From NCBI RefSeq assembly GCF_905171765.1, contig NC_053390.1, forward strand, positions 588,530,471 through 588,594,470: 64,000 nt of DNA, in the 5' to 3' direction. The stretch's first letter is position 1; each line of letters opens with the position of its first letter. The translations under genes and the position numbers were made by a program. Below the pieces are notes generated by a model. The model saw only the letters and a list, made by a program, of their open reading frames with translations, was not told where the DNA came from and searched no databases. The DNA comes from Bufo bufo (Eukaryota > Chordata > Amphibia > Anura > Bufonidae). Positions 10,521 to 20,284 of the stretch are shown piece by piece.

Positions 10521-11928
10521 CGCCCTCATAGCCCAAGAAGTAACGGAGGGCTTTGTGCTAGGTCCTTTCAAGACTCCCCCATTCGCCACATGGCGCACCA
10601 ACCCCATTGGCATCGTCACTGGGAAATCTTCCCAGAAACAGAGGCTCATCATCGACCTATCGGCGCCTCACGGGTCAGGCAACCCCAGTCTCAACTCCCT
10701 CATTCCCTCTGAGGAATTCTCTCTGCAGTACACCACCATAGATCACGCCATCACGGCCATCAGTCAAGCAGGGGTGGGGGCGTGGCTCAGCAAAACCGAC
10801 ATCGCCAACGCCTTCAAATTACTACCGATTCACCCTACACTGTGGCACCTGCACGGCATCAAGTGGTCTGGGGATTATTATTTTTTCTCCCGGTTGACCT
10901 TCGGGTCCAAAAGCAGCCCGGCCATCTTCGACGTGTTTGCAGAAGCATTATACTGGTTGCTTTTGAATGTAGCAAGGTGCCCGCTGGTTTTACATTACCT
11001 TGATGACTTCCTATTGGTGGAAGAAAACACTTCCCCTCCTTCCAGCCTCAGAGCCACCATCAAGCTGTTCAAGGAACTGGGGGTCCCCCTCTCCACCAAG
11101 AAGACAGAGGGGCCGGACACGATCATCACCTTCCTGGGTATCCAGTTGGATTCAGCTTCAATTCAAGCCAGTTTGCCGTCCGGGAAGATCCAGGACATTC
11201 TCACCCACATAGACGGCTATCTTCAACTCGGCACCTGCAACCGCAGAGAACTACAGTCCCTGCTGGGCTCCCTGAACTTTGCCATGCGCATCATACCCCA
11301 GGGTCGCCCATTTATTTCACGGCTTCTGCACCTCTTCCCCTTGTTCCTACACGACTCGCACAGATTGTCCCTGGATGCCCACGCTGCGGCTGATCTGGGA
11401 ATGTGGAGGAGATTTCTGTCCACCTGGAATGGCAGGAGCTTTTTTCTCCCTCAGCTGTCGGACTCTTCCCCCTCTATCTGGTCAGATGCGGCATCTACCA
11501 CAGGCTTTGCGGCCATATTTGGGGACGATTGGCTGTGGGGCAGCTGGCCTCCTGAGGTCCAGGGTCTGGAAGAATTCTCCACTACCTCAGCGCTTTTTGA
11601 GATCTATCCCATCGTAGCGGCTGCTGTGGCGTGGGGTCATTTATGGGCAAACCTGGCGGTCCGCTGCTACTCAGACAACCAAGCAACCTGCCAGATCATC
11701 AACAAAGGTCGTTCTAAATCCCTCACAATCATGAGGTTCATGCGAAGACTTACTTGGCTGGCCGCCTGCAATAATTTTTTCTTGCATTGTTTCCATGTCC
11801 CGGGGGTGTGCAATTCGGCTGCTGACAATTTGTCTCGCTTCAAATTTCAGGCATTTCATCAGGATCTCCCATCAGCATCACCCACTGCCTCCAGCACCCC
11901 GTCATTTCAGCAAATCATTCTGGACTAG
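10441..11928 (+). CDS. pol: Ngaro pol, reverse transcriptase-RNase H part
   Basis: Open from 10441 (after TGA 10438-10440) to TAG 11926-11928 and overlapping gag in another frame. There is no ATG near the start; homology begins at WHPALHNPTAINALIAQE, so expression probably uses a frame change from gag. RT motifs: RLIIDLSAP, LSKTDIANAFKLLPI, FGSKSSPAIF, and the catalytic box LHYLDDFL (near 10995-11010). RNase H follows with WSDAAS, the glutamate in FEIYPIV, the aspartate in CYSDNQAT, and HVPGVCNSAADNLSRF near 11800. All catalytic acids are present. The same frame continues past the TAG into the recombinase. Confidence 0.88.
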   Translation, partial: QKDSTRASCICQLAPWHPALHNPTAINALIAQEVTEGFVLGPFKTPPFATWRTNPIGIVTGKSSQKQRLIIDLSAPHGSGNPSLNSLIPSEEFSLQYTTIDHAITAISQAGVGAWLSKTDIANAFKLLPIHPTLWHLHGIKWSGDYYFFSRLTFGSKSSPAIFDVFAEALYWLLLNVARCPLVLHYLDDFLLVEENTSPPSSLRATIKLFKELGVPLSTKKTEGPDTIITFLGIQLDSASIQASLPSGKIQDILTHIDGYLQLGTCNRRELQSLLGSLNFAMRIIPQGRPFISRLLHLFPLFLHDSHRLSLDAHAAADLGMWRRFLSTWNGRSFFLPQLSDSSPSIWSDAASTTGFAAIFGDDWLWGSWPPEVQGLEEFSTTSALFEIYPIVAAAVAWGHLWANLAVRCYSDNQATCQIINKGRSKSLTIMRFMRRLTWLAACNNFFLHCFHVPGVCNSAADNLSRFKFQAFHQDLPSASPTASSTPSFQQIILD

Positions 11929-12867
11929 AGGCCATCATGCGGCATAGCCAGTCTTTGTCCCACTTTTCACTATCAGTCAATACACAAAGAAACGTACAAC
12001 AGAGCGTTCACGCTATTCAACAGATTCCTGGTAGAACACAACATCACGCACCCTTTCATCATGACGTCTGTTTTGGGATTTGCTTCTTTCTGCCACCTCA
12101 AACTCAAAATGTCATACAACACCATCAAACTATATCTTACTGGCATTCAACATCATATGCTAATCTTGCACCCCAACTACACCAGCTTCATGGCCTCCCA
12201 CCAAATCAAAACAATACTCAGAGGCATTCAGAAGACGGAACCCGCACGTCCAGCCCAGAGGCTGCCCATCAACAGTCATGTTTTCAAAGCATTATCCGAC
12301 TTAATGGACGCCACGCCTTTTGATACAAATACCAACGCTGTCATCAAAACTGCAATTTACTTAGCCTTCTACGGGTTCCTGAGGCCCGGGGAATTCACTA
12401 CAACCTCCACGTCCAAAACCTCACCTTGTCTTCTTGTCTCCCACTTATCTAAACACCTGGATCACTACATCCTGACCATACCTCACTCCAAGAGTAGTCA
12501 GCATTTACCCGTCAACATCTCATATTACCCCACGCACAACAAATGGTGTCCGGTGAAGGTTCTGGACACCTACAGTCAGCTTCACAAGTTCCTACCCTCT
12601 CAACCGCTACTCCAACTTCATGGGTCGGTGCTCACCACGACCACCTTCATGATCCATGTCAGGTCATTTCTCACCCAACTAGGCCTCAACGCTGCCAACT
12701 ACTCAGGGCACTCCTTTCGCATCGGAGCTGCATCCACGGCTTCCAGTGCCAACATCCCTACTCATGTTATCAAGAAATTGGGGCGCTGGAAGTCATCCGC
12801 TTACGCACGATACATTCCCAATCCAGCACAAGAGTTGAGAGTGGCTTTCCAAAGCATGTCGGGTTGA
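11929..12867 (+). CDS. Ngaro tyrosine recombinase (pol C-terminal domain)
   Basis: In frame with the RT-RNase H part; only the TAG at 11926-11928 separates them. The stretch before the first ATG (12061) already reads as the core-binding domain (RAFTLFNRFLVEH), so translation probably does not begin at 12061. Catalytic residues of the family are all visible: arginine in AFYGFLRPGEF (near 12375), H-x-x-R in SGHSFRIGAAS (near 12710), and the nucleophile in AYARYIP (near 12805). It would integrate the circular cDNA. It ends with TGA 12865-12867, 51 bp before repeat B1. Confidence 0.88.
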   Translation, partial: RPSCGIASLCPTFHYQSIHKETYNRAFTLFNRFLVEHNITHPFIMTSVLGFASFCHLKLKMSYNTIKLYLTGIQHHMLILHPNYTSFMASHQIKTILRGIQKTEPARPAQRLPINSHVFKALSDLMDATPFDTNTNAVIKTAIYLAFYGFLRPGEFTTTSTSKTSPCLLVSHLSKHLDHYILTIPHSKSSQHLPVNISYYPTHNKWCPVKVLDTYSQLHKFLPSQPLLQLHGSVLTTTTFMIHVRSFLTQLGLNAANYSGHSFRIGAASTASSANIPTHVIKKLGRWKSSAYARYIPNPAQELRVAFQSMSG

Positions 12868-12918
12868 GTTATTCACGTGTTTTATTGGCTACAAATAAAC
12901 TGGGTTATTTCCATTTTT

Positions 12919-13033
12919 GCCCTCTTCTTTCTTAGGCCTACCTCATCCTCGGTTTCGGCACACCACAACCGACTGCATTTCTTTCCCTGCATTCCAGGGC
13001 TCTTCACTGTACTACCGTAAGCACCTAACACAA
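12919..13033 (+). repeat. Ngaro repeat B1
   Basis: A 115-bp unit matching B2 at 13200-13314; it joins A2 directly. The B1-A2 joint should equal the joint of the circular intermediate. Confidence 0.88.
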
Positions 13034-13141
13034 GTATTAAGGCATTTGCCTGGATTTGTGGGAGGGGCTGAGGTCCGCCTCCAGCCTATTTAGGGCATCC
13101 CCCTTACCTGGCTCCTGCACCGTCTGAGGTCTGAGCTTTGT
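13034..13141 (+). repeat. Ngaro repeat A2
   Basis: A 108-bp copy of A1, followed by a 58-bp spacer (13142-13199) and then B2. Confidence 0.88.
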
Positions 13142-13199
13142 CCCTCCCACCACTCTACTCATTTACAACTCATTTCTTTTATGTCTTTTCCTTGGGTGG

Positions 13200-13314
13200 G
13201 CCCTCTTCTTTCTTAGGCCTACCTCATCCTCGGTTTCGGCACACCACAACCGACTGCATTTCTTTCCCTGCATTCCAGGGCTCTTCACTGTACTACCGTA
13301 AGCACCTAACACAA
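13200..13314 (+). repeat. Ngaro repeat B2, element 3' end
   Basis: A 115-bp copy of B1 ending CCTAACACAA, followed by an (AT)n flank. Confidence 0.88.
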
Positions 13315-13450
13315 ATATATATATATGGAGAAGGAAAGGGAAAGAGCTGCTAGAAGGAGAAAGTATTTTCTCTTATAAGATATAGAAACATAGAAACATA
13401 TGTATATTAAACAGATATTGTCAATACTGTCTACAACAATAACAGGGTCT

Positions 13451-14515
13451 TTTTAACCCCTTCAGTACCGAGCCACTTTTCACCTTAAATCCCAGGCTGA
13501 TTGTTGCAAATCTGACATGTGTCACTTTATGTAGTAATAACTTTGAAGCGCTTTTACTTTTTTTTCTTGCAACAAGGCAAGGGTTAACAGCAAAATAAAC
13601 CTCAATATATATTACTCTGATTCTGCAGTTTACAGAAATACCCCATATGTGGTGGTAAACTGCCCTATGAGCACGTGGCAGTGGTCTGAAGGAAAGGAGA
13701 GCCATATGGATTTTGGAGGCAGATTTTGCGAGATGAGGTGATGTTTCCATTGGTACCATTTTGGAGTACATAATACTTTTTCATCGCTTGGTTTTACACT
13801 TTTTGTGTGGCAAGGTGAAAAAAAAAGCTGTTTGGCATATTATTATTTTTTTTACAGCATTCACCAAAGGGGGGTTATAATGTGATATTTTTATAGAGCA
13901 TGTTGTTACGGATTCAGCGATACCCAATATGTCTATAATTTTTATTTTTGTTAAGTTTTACACAGTGAAAGCCTTTTTGAACAGAATAAAATCTTGTTTT
14001 TGTGTTGCCATTTTCTGAGGAGCCATATTTTTTGTATTATTTGGCCAATTGTCTTAAGTATGTTCTGTTTTTGATTAGTACCATTTTGGGCTTATACACC
14101 TTTTTGATCACTTGGTATTACACTTTTTGTGAGGCAAGGTGAATTTTTTTTTTACGGCGTTCACCTGACGCAGTGGATCATGTGATATTTTTATAGAGCT
14201 GGCAAATACGGACGTGGCAATACCTAATATGTCTACTTTTCTCTTTTTCCCTTTTTCCCGATGGACACCCCGCACCCGGCAGGATACCGCGGGGTGCAAA
14301 GGTTAATGAGCCGGCATCAGTGTTTTCACCGATGCCGGCACATACAGCAGGGGTCTGGCTGGCCGGACCCATGACTGCCGGACCCATGCAGCTGATTGGG
14401 CAGGTGCAGCTAATGCGCCCGCCCGATCAGAGCGCCGTAGCTGTATGGCGTTAGGATTTGTGACCCTGTTTCCTGCGCCGTATATGTACGACGCTGATAT
14501 ACCATGGGTTGAAGT
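13451..14515 (+). repeat. dispersed repeat with internal degenerate tandem units
   Basis: Blocks around 13745-13930 and 14075-14240 repeat each other at about 330 bp spacing (ACCATTTTGG, then CACTTTTTGTG, GGCAAGGTG, TTCACC, GTGATATTTTTATAGAGC). An inverted copy lies at 17045-17398. It begins TTTTAACCCCTTCAG and ends near ATGGGTTGAAG. No coding capacity; the family is not identified. Confidence 0.6.
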
Positions 14516-14796
14516 TGTTGTTCACCTATGGGGGCCTTTCAGACAGACATTTTACCCCCCCCCCGCATGGCTGGATCTGTGATTCCCCCATGTGTCATGT
14601 AACTGAGTCATGGGAGACATGCCACTGCCCACGCCACCCCCCATGTGACCTGCCTAAAACAGGATGTTGATATGGAGAGACCTGAGAGCTGCAGTGGTCC
14701 AGGGAGGAGCTGCAACCCAGTGGCTGGGATGAGGTAAGTATAAGTTCCCCCACAGGTCAGGCCATACTGGGGGGTCTGCCCAAAAGTTCTCCAGGT

Positions 14797-15141
14797 GTTC
14801 AACAACAGTGATGGCCAGGCTGCCATCTTTAGTAAGGTTAGACTCACCCGTCCTGTGATGCACAGGTAAGCCCTTACCTGTGCCTGTGCCGCGAGCCGGT
14901 CTGAAATCAAATGCGGTCACCGGGAGCAGGCAGTTCCGAGAACAGCCCGATGAAGGCCCCCGGCGGCTGTTCTCGGAACTGCCTGCTCCCGGTGACTGCA
15001 TTTGATTTCAGACCGGCTCGCGGCACAGGTAAGGGAAGGGATTACCTGTGCATCGCCGGACGAGTGAGTCTAACCCTACTAAAGATGGCAGCCCGCATGT
15101 GTTCGCTGGCGAACACCGCAAACTGGCCATCACTGTTCAAC
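14797..15141. repeat. long inverted repeat (MITE-like hairpin)
   Basis: The sequence folds on itself from TGGCCATCACTGTT at the right to its complement at the left, through CTGCCATCTTTAGTA. An almost perfect inner arm (about 14868-14945 against 14963-15040) contains GCCGCGAGCCGGTCTGAAAT. No open frame belongs to it. Confidence 0.75.
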
Positions 15142-15391
15142 AACCCCTTTAAGGGTTTTTATTATGCTCACAAATTAGTGACATGCAGTGTTCACGAAAA
15201 CACAACATGGCAAACAGCAATCACCCAACTTGAGCTTCATCAACATTTTCTTCCTGGATGCATTGTCTTACATGCTCTATGTTTTACCACCTAAATCTCC
15301 ATCTGTAAATGTTATCAATAATGGGAACATGTTGCTGCTATGTTACTTTTATGTTTAAAATAAGATAATCATTGATGAGCAAATGAAACAC
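15142..15391. other. unassigned DNA
   Basis: No feature recognised. Confidence 0.35.
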
Positions 15392-15517
15392 TTAAAGGAG
15401 TTCTCCAGGCTTTACATATTAATGACCCATCCTCTCAACACCCCTGTCAATCAGCTGTTTAAGGAGGGTAGGTTGAGGATAGGTGTTCAATATGTATATC
15501 CTGGAAATCCCCTTTAA
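15392..15517. mobile_element. short TTAA-flanked MITE
   Basis: TTAA at 15392-15395 and 15514-15517 encloses a 118-bp segment with ends AGGAGTTCTCCAGG and CCTGGAAATCCCCT. A TTAA target duplication is typical of piggyBac-type elements. Confidence 0.65.
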
Positions 15518-15541
15518 GTGAAAAAGAAAGAAAACACACAA

Positions 15542-15918
15542 TTAGGCCTCTTGCACACGTACGTCTGCTGGCCGTGCCCGTGCTGAGGTCCACATTGCAC
15601 GGGCACCGACCATGGGGATGCCGCATGCGGATCATGACCCCATTCACTTGAATGGGGTCCGCGATCCATCCGTCCCGCAAAAAAAATAGGACAAGTTCTA
15701 TCTTTTTGCAGAACGGAAGCACGGAACGGAACCCCACGAAAGCACTCCATAGTGCTTCCGTAGGGTTCCGTTCCGTATCTCCAGATTTACGAACCCATTC
15801 AAGTTAATGGGTCAGTGATGCAGAATGCACAAGGCCAGTGTCCCGTGTATTGCGGACCCGCCATATGCGGGCCACAATACGGCCACAGGGGACACACGGC
15901 CATGTGCAAGATGCCTTA
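15542..15918. mobile_element. palindromic MITE with TTA duplication
   Basis: TTA at 15542-15544 and 15916-15918 encloses 371 bp with ends GGCCTCTTGCACACG and CATGTGCAAGATGCC. The interior is self-complementary (GGAACGGAACCC / GGGTTCCGTTCC around 15722-15775). Same family type as 1092-1576. Confidence 0.72.
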
Positions 15919-15953
15919 AATTATATTTCACTGCCTACTCCCTTCTCATCTAG

Positions 15954-16080
15954 TCCAGTTCCTGCTCATATTGTTATGACTCACCTTCTTGAAATGGGGA
16001 TAACTGACATAAAGCAATGCATATATTTTTTCTCACATCCAGAAGTTTTAAAAGAAAAGTTAGCTAGTGTCATTGCATAA
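15954..16080 (+). other. possible terminal coding exon of an unknown host gene
   Basis: A strong polypyrimidine tract ends in TAG at 15951-15953, and the sequence is then open from 15955 to TAA 16078-16080. It reads PVPAHIVMTHLLEMGITDI and continues with FSHPEVLKEKLASVIA. LLEMGIT is reminiscent of UBA-type helical domains, but this is only a resemblance. AATAAA at 16116-16121 would suit a short 3' UTR. The MITE at 15542-15918 lies 35 bp upstream of the acceptor. Chance cannot be excluded. Confidence 0.3.
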
Positions 16081-16121
16081 TCCAAAAGATAACAAAACAC
16101 CATGGGAGTTCCAGAAATAAA

Positions 16122-17001
16122 AAATTACAGTTACAACCGTTATCTTACAACTTGCATTAGTAAAATGAGAAATATAATTGGTCTCCAAGGGCAACAAAAC
16201 AGCTGTTAATTGTACCAGTTTTGATGAATTTCTTCCAGTGTACTGGACATGATCTTGTATGATTGTCTCAGTAAATGATTATTGAATCCCAGAGATAGAT
16301 ATTTAGCCAAAAATCACTATTAAGTTATGAAGGGGGAGGGAGACATGTATTGTTATGAGCTATTATTATTTCCAGGCTTTTTTCTATTAGTTTATTTCCA
16401 ATCTCCTGCATTTTTATGTTTCCTCTGCTGCCCTTTACTAGTATTTTTGCAATGTTTGGTAAGTTATATTGAGTCTTGGGAGATCTCAATTACATTTTAT
16501 ATATGCTCACTGTATATATAAAATGTTGTATGTATACTGGGATATTTTCTCAGAGACAAGTGTCAAGTATTTATACGTCTGCTTTTCATGCCAAACACCA
16601 ATGTTAAGATGTGTTTTTTGTAATAGTAGCAAGATTATTAAGTCTTTATTTATAATATAATAACAAAAATTCGATATATAACTGTATATTGGTGTTTTAC
16701 TAACAAAGGCACACAAAAGTGACATGTGTATGGTGAAGATTAAGGCTCTATTCCAGTGTACGTTTGGTGTATGTACCAGTAAAATCTCCTTGAGTGTATG
16801 ACCTGGATATACTATGTAGTTTTGTGCTTTGCTCATAAATGGTGCAGTATACTGTGTTTCTAAGATCTCTTTGTATTGAAAGTCAGCTTTGCTTTTTGAA
16901 ACAATACATTAAAAGGATGCAACATTCATGGACCAAATGTATGCTGGAAGCACACACGTTGGACACATACAGTACATCATAAGGCAATTCCCACCATATA
17001 C
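16122..17001. other. unassigned AT-rich DNA
   Basis: No repeat family or coding evidence was recognised in this stretch. Confidence 0.4.
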
Positions 17002-17061
17002 TTAGGGTACTTTCACACTAGAGTTATTCTTTTCCGCCATTGAGCTCCGTCCTAGGGGCTC
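17002..17061 (+). repeat. truncated TTA-type MITE end
   Basis: TTA then GGGTACTTTCACAC resembles the left end of the 1092-1576 element. It stops where the next dispersed repeat begins, so the remainder was lost. Confidence 0.5.
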
Positions 17062-17398
17062 AGGTGAACACCTAACCCCTCAGGTGAACACCGTAAAAAA
17101 AAGAAAATAAAAACTGTTTAAAAAAAGCCATTTTTTTGACACCTTACATCACAAAAAGCATAATACCAAGTGATCAAATGTTTGGTAAATTTTTTATTTT
17201 TTTAAAAATACAAGTGAAATTTTTTGACAGAATTTTTCCACTGTCATGGAATACCATATGTGACGTAAAAACAATCTCATAATGGCCTGGATAAGTAAAA
17301 GCATTTTAAAGTTACTACCACATAAAGTGACACATGTCAGATTTGCTCAAAATGGCCTGGGCAGAAAGGAGAAAAATGGCCTGGTCATTAAGGGGTGA
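17045..17398 (-). repeat. inverted copy of the 13451-14515 dispersed repeat
   Basis: On the reverse strand it reads TTAATGACCAGGCCATTTT, TCTGACATGTGTCACTTTAT, then CATTTGATCACTTGGTATTA and a GTTCACCTGAGG block, matching blocks of 13451-14515 in order. Confidence 0.65.
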
Positions 17399-17459
17399 AT
17401 TTGCATTTGTTATGAGTTCTGAGTTGTTTGTTTAAATTCTGAACATTGTGTGATTACAG

Positions 17460-18285
17460 GGGTTCCAGTTCCCTCTGTACAGTGCAGGAGGAGGAGGGAG
17501 AGCATGCTGGACCCTCACAGCATGCAGATGCACCACCACCTGATGTTGGCAAAATGGTGGAGGTGGAGGCCGAAGCGGCTGATCCCTTTCTGCAACCGCA
17601 TTCCCCCCTCCCCCAGCTCCTGATGAGGAAGAAGAGGAGGAGGTTGTCACCAGCCCCCGCCAGGAGGGTAAATATGTGCACACAGCAATATAATTCTGTA
17701 TCCATAACATGCACAGAAACAAAGGGCCAAAAATTAGGGGACAACACACACTACAGTAATAGAAAAAATAGCAATACTGGACACTAACTATGTAATCTAC
17801 ATAAAAACCATTAACTAAACAACTAAATAACATTCTACTCTACATAACTATCACAAAGTAACCAACTAAATACAATTATACTGTACTGAACTAGCACTAA
17901 CTAACCAACTAAATAACATTATACTATACGGAACTATCACTAACTAACAAACTATATAATCATCATAAATATCATTAACTAACGAATTGTAATGTAAATC
18001 GTAAGTGCTTTAACAAATACTACACACAATGCACTAATTGCCTCTTAATCTTAATTGAAAGTAATTTAAAAAAAAATGTTTAATCCTAACAGTACTCGGT
18101 AAATAAAATAAAAAATTATGCAGCAGCAGCAGGCCGACCAAAGGGCAATGCTGAAGATCATCACCCAAAGATAATACGGGAGCAGCAAAGGAGGTTACAT
18201 CAGCAGCAGCGGCATCTGTATAAGAATGTGCATCAGCTGGAGGAGCTGCACCATAAGGGGATCCAGGAGTTGCTGGACCTCTAAA
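17460..18285 (+). pseudogene. probable PIF/Harbinger Myb-like protein remnant
   Basis: An acceptor-like AG precedes a Glu/Pro-rich segment (GEHAGPSQHADAPPPDVG, then an acidic DEEEEEEVV in a second frame) ending at GTAAAT near 17670. After an intron-like, (TAAC)-rich gap, a Gln-rich coiled-coil segment appears (QQQQADQRAMLKII near 18121, then in a shifted frame HQQQRHLYKNVHQLEELHH) ending in TAA 18283-18285. Acidic linker plus Gln-rich C-terminal coiled coil is typical of the Myb/SANT partner protein of Harbinger transposons. Two frame changes show it is broken. The Harbinger transposase itself was not found. Confidence 0.4.
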
Positions 18286-18552
18286 AACAACAAAAAGAAA
18301 GTTGCCTTAAAGGCATATTTGTTCATCAACATTGTTAATAAATATTTCTTTACGTTCTAACGTGTGCTTTCGTTTTTAGATATTATGTTTTTGATTTATT
18401 TAAACCTTTAAGGTTGCAGGAAGGCCCCTTTAGTCTTGGGGCAAACTCATCTGGATCAGGACAGACAGCAGCAGGTAAAGGTAATGGTGGAGTAAACAGC
18501 CTACACATAGCTGGGCCAAACTCAGTCTGAACAGACTGGAGTCGGTTCTTTG

Positions 18553-18727
18553 TTTGTAGTAGGAATATGTTCCCAGGAATGGGCCCCCTCCAGACCTGGG
18601 CAACAACAAAAATAAACTTAGACACCTCTGAAAGCAGCAGCATGTTCTTTGTTTGCAGCAGGAATGTGTTCCCAGGAATGGGCCCCCACCAGACCTGGGC
18701 AACAACAAAAATAAACTTAGACACCTC
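18553..18727. repeat. tandem duplication, about 95-bp unit
   Basis: Two copies of a unit containing TCTTTGTTTG, AGGAAT(A/G)TGTTCCCAGGA, CAGACCTGGGCAACAAC and AATAAACTTAGACACCTCT lie head to tail. Confidence 0.8.
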
Positions 18728-18889
18728 TTATAGCAGCAGGTTCGTCATCTAGAGCAGTAATGTGCTCCCATGCATACAAAAAGCAATATTTTCCTTTGAC
18801 AAAATTGTTTATCGATTGTATTTTAAGTTTGTACAGCCCACAATAAATTAGTACGACAGCTCCACACACTGCCCGCTCCAGTTTGCTCT

Positions 18890-19530
18890 CAGTTTCCATA
18901 TCGGGCACATTGAGTCTAGAGAAGAACACTGCGGTAACGCAGCCTGCTGCCCCGTGTGCTGATTCCTCCAAGCCAGACTCAAAACAGACTCCAAACTCCG
19001 CTCTGCTGGATGACAGTGTAGGTGCTCCCCGGTGCCTGTCAGCCCCTTCCTGGTGAAGTCTGCACCGGGCTGTGTGACACTACTCCCTGTGTGTAGCCAA
19101 GCCTCTCAGGTAAAGGCTTATTCTGTAGCATGACCTGCGATCGATGATCCCGGCTGCGCACTGGAGGCAGCTACCGAGGACCCCGACAGCAGCCGGGGAC
19201 CGTAACTGAGTCATCACCGAGGGAAGGGGAACTGATCCCGGCGGCAGAGCTGGGGACACTTCCACACCCGGGCCGAGGCAAGCTGGTTCCTCACTGGCTT
19301 CTGTGCTCTGACAGGCAGAGGACGGCTGGGTGCTGCCGCTGATCATGTATGGGTCATGCGAGCGTCGGTAACCATGACTTCACAGACAAAAGGAGGATGA
19401 GAGAGCTGCTGCTAAACCCAGCCAGTTATGCTGCCCTCTGGCTTGAAAGAATCAGCACATGGCGCGGCAGGCTGCATTACAGCAGTGTTCTTCTCCAGAC
19501 TCGATGTGTCCGATATGGAAACTGAGAGCA
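18890..19530. repeat. inverted repeat pair, about 80-bp arms
   Basis: The left arm (18890-18970) contains CTCAGTTTCCATATCGG and GAGAAGAACACTGC. The right arm (19438-19530) carries their complements (GCAGTGTTCTTCTCCAGAC, CCGATATGGAAACTGAG). The 470-bp interior is GC-rich with no convincing gene. This is probably a foldback element. From 19531 to 19777 nothing is recognised. Confidence 0.65.
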
Positions 19531-19785
19531 GACCGGTGTGGGGAGCGCTATGTGCCAATTGGTATCTGAGAGGTCTATTTTCCAGTATGGTTTATGTATG
19601 GAGGGCATTGTCCAGAGATCACACAGAGGACTAAGGGTTACACTATACTAGGGCTGAAACGTGGAATCAATTTAAACAAAAAGCCAATGTGGTCAAGTTC
19701 CCTTGTAATTTAAGATCTGCTGTTCCGACTTATGTTTATGCACTACTGTTCTAGCGCCATTATTCTAATGGCTTAATGTGTAGTA

Positions 19786-20140
19786 TAGGGTTGAGTGAAC
19801 CCGAACTGTAAAGTTCGGGTTCGTACTGAACTTTAGGATTTTTTGACCCCGGACCTGAACATTTCAGTAAAAGTTCGGGTTCGGTGTTCAGCGATTTAAT
19901 GGTGCTTTTTGAAAGGCTGCAGGGCAGCCAATCAACAAGCGTTTAACTCGTGTGCCCTTAGAAGCCATCACAGCCATGCCTACTAATTGCATGGCTGTGA
20001 TTGGCCAGTACAGCATGTGACCCAGCCTCTATATAAGCTAGAGTCACGTAGCGCCGCACGTCACTCAGCTCTTACTAGTGTAGGGATAGGATGCTGCTGC
20101 TGTGAGGGAGAGAATAGGAAAGAATCTGATATCAGAACTT
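19786..20140 (+). promoter_or_regulatory. hAT 1 5' end with probable promoter
   Basis: Short inverted GTTCGGGTTC-type motifs lie near the terminus. CAGCCAATCA (19925-19934, CCAAT-like) and CTATATAAG (20029-20037, TATA box) follow. The same layout occurs at 40661-41010, supporting a conserved 5' region of one hAT family. Confidence 0.7.
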
Positions 20141-20144
20141 GTTG

Positions 20145-20280
20145 TTAAAGGGATTCTGTCACCAGGATTAACAATATAAAAAGTGGGATTTGGAAAAAAA
20201 ATGAAATAGACCGCACTGCTGTGTGAGGTTACCCGGAGGGTGCTCTCAGCCGACAGATTCACTCAATCTATAAGCTAAAA
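20145..20280 (+). repeat. partial TTAA-type MITE
   Basis: TTAA then AGGGATTCTGTCACC matches the ends of the MITEs at 26113 and 41221. No right end is seen, so it is truncated. Confidence 0.55.
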
Positions 20281-20284
20281 CAAT

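Larger units (their letters stand above)
6996..13314 (+). mobile_element. Ngaro/DIRS-type tyrosine-recombinase retrotransposon, structurally complete
   Basis: A 6.3-kb element with split direct repeats arranged A1 - genes - B1 - A2 - spacer - B2. A is 108 bp (6996-7103, 13034-13141); B is 115 bp (12919-13033, 13200-13314). Between A1 and B1 lie a long leader, a gag-like gene and a pol with reverse transcriptase, RNase H and tyrosine recombinase. This repeat layout is that of the Ngaro group; elements of this order integrate through a circular intermediate and make no target duplication, and none is seen. By eye the repeat copies look identical, implying recent activity, but pol has one in-frame stop. 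Confidence 0.9.

Noticed and set aside
18383..18724. 113-codon reverse frame with an internal duplication
   Set aside because: The repeated segment is only the 95-bp tandem duplication; no family signature is seen. It could belong to a Harbinger gene, but nothing supports that.
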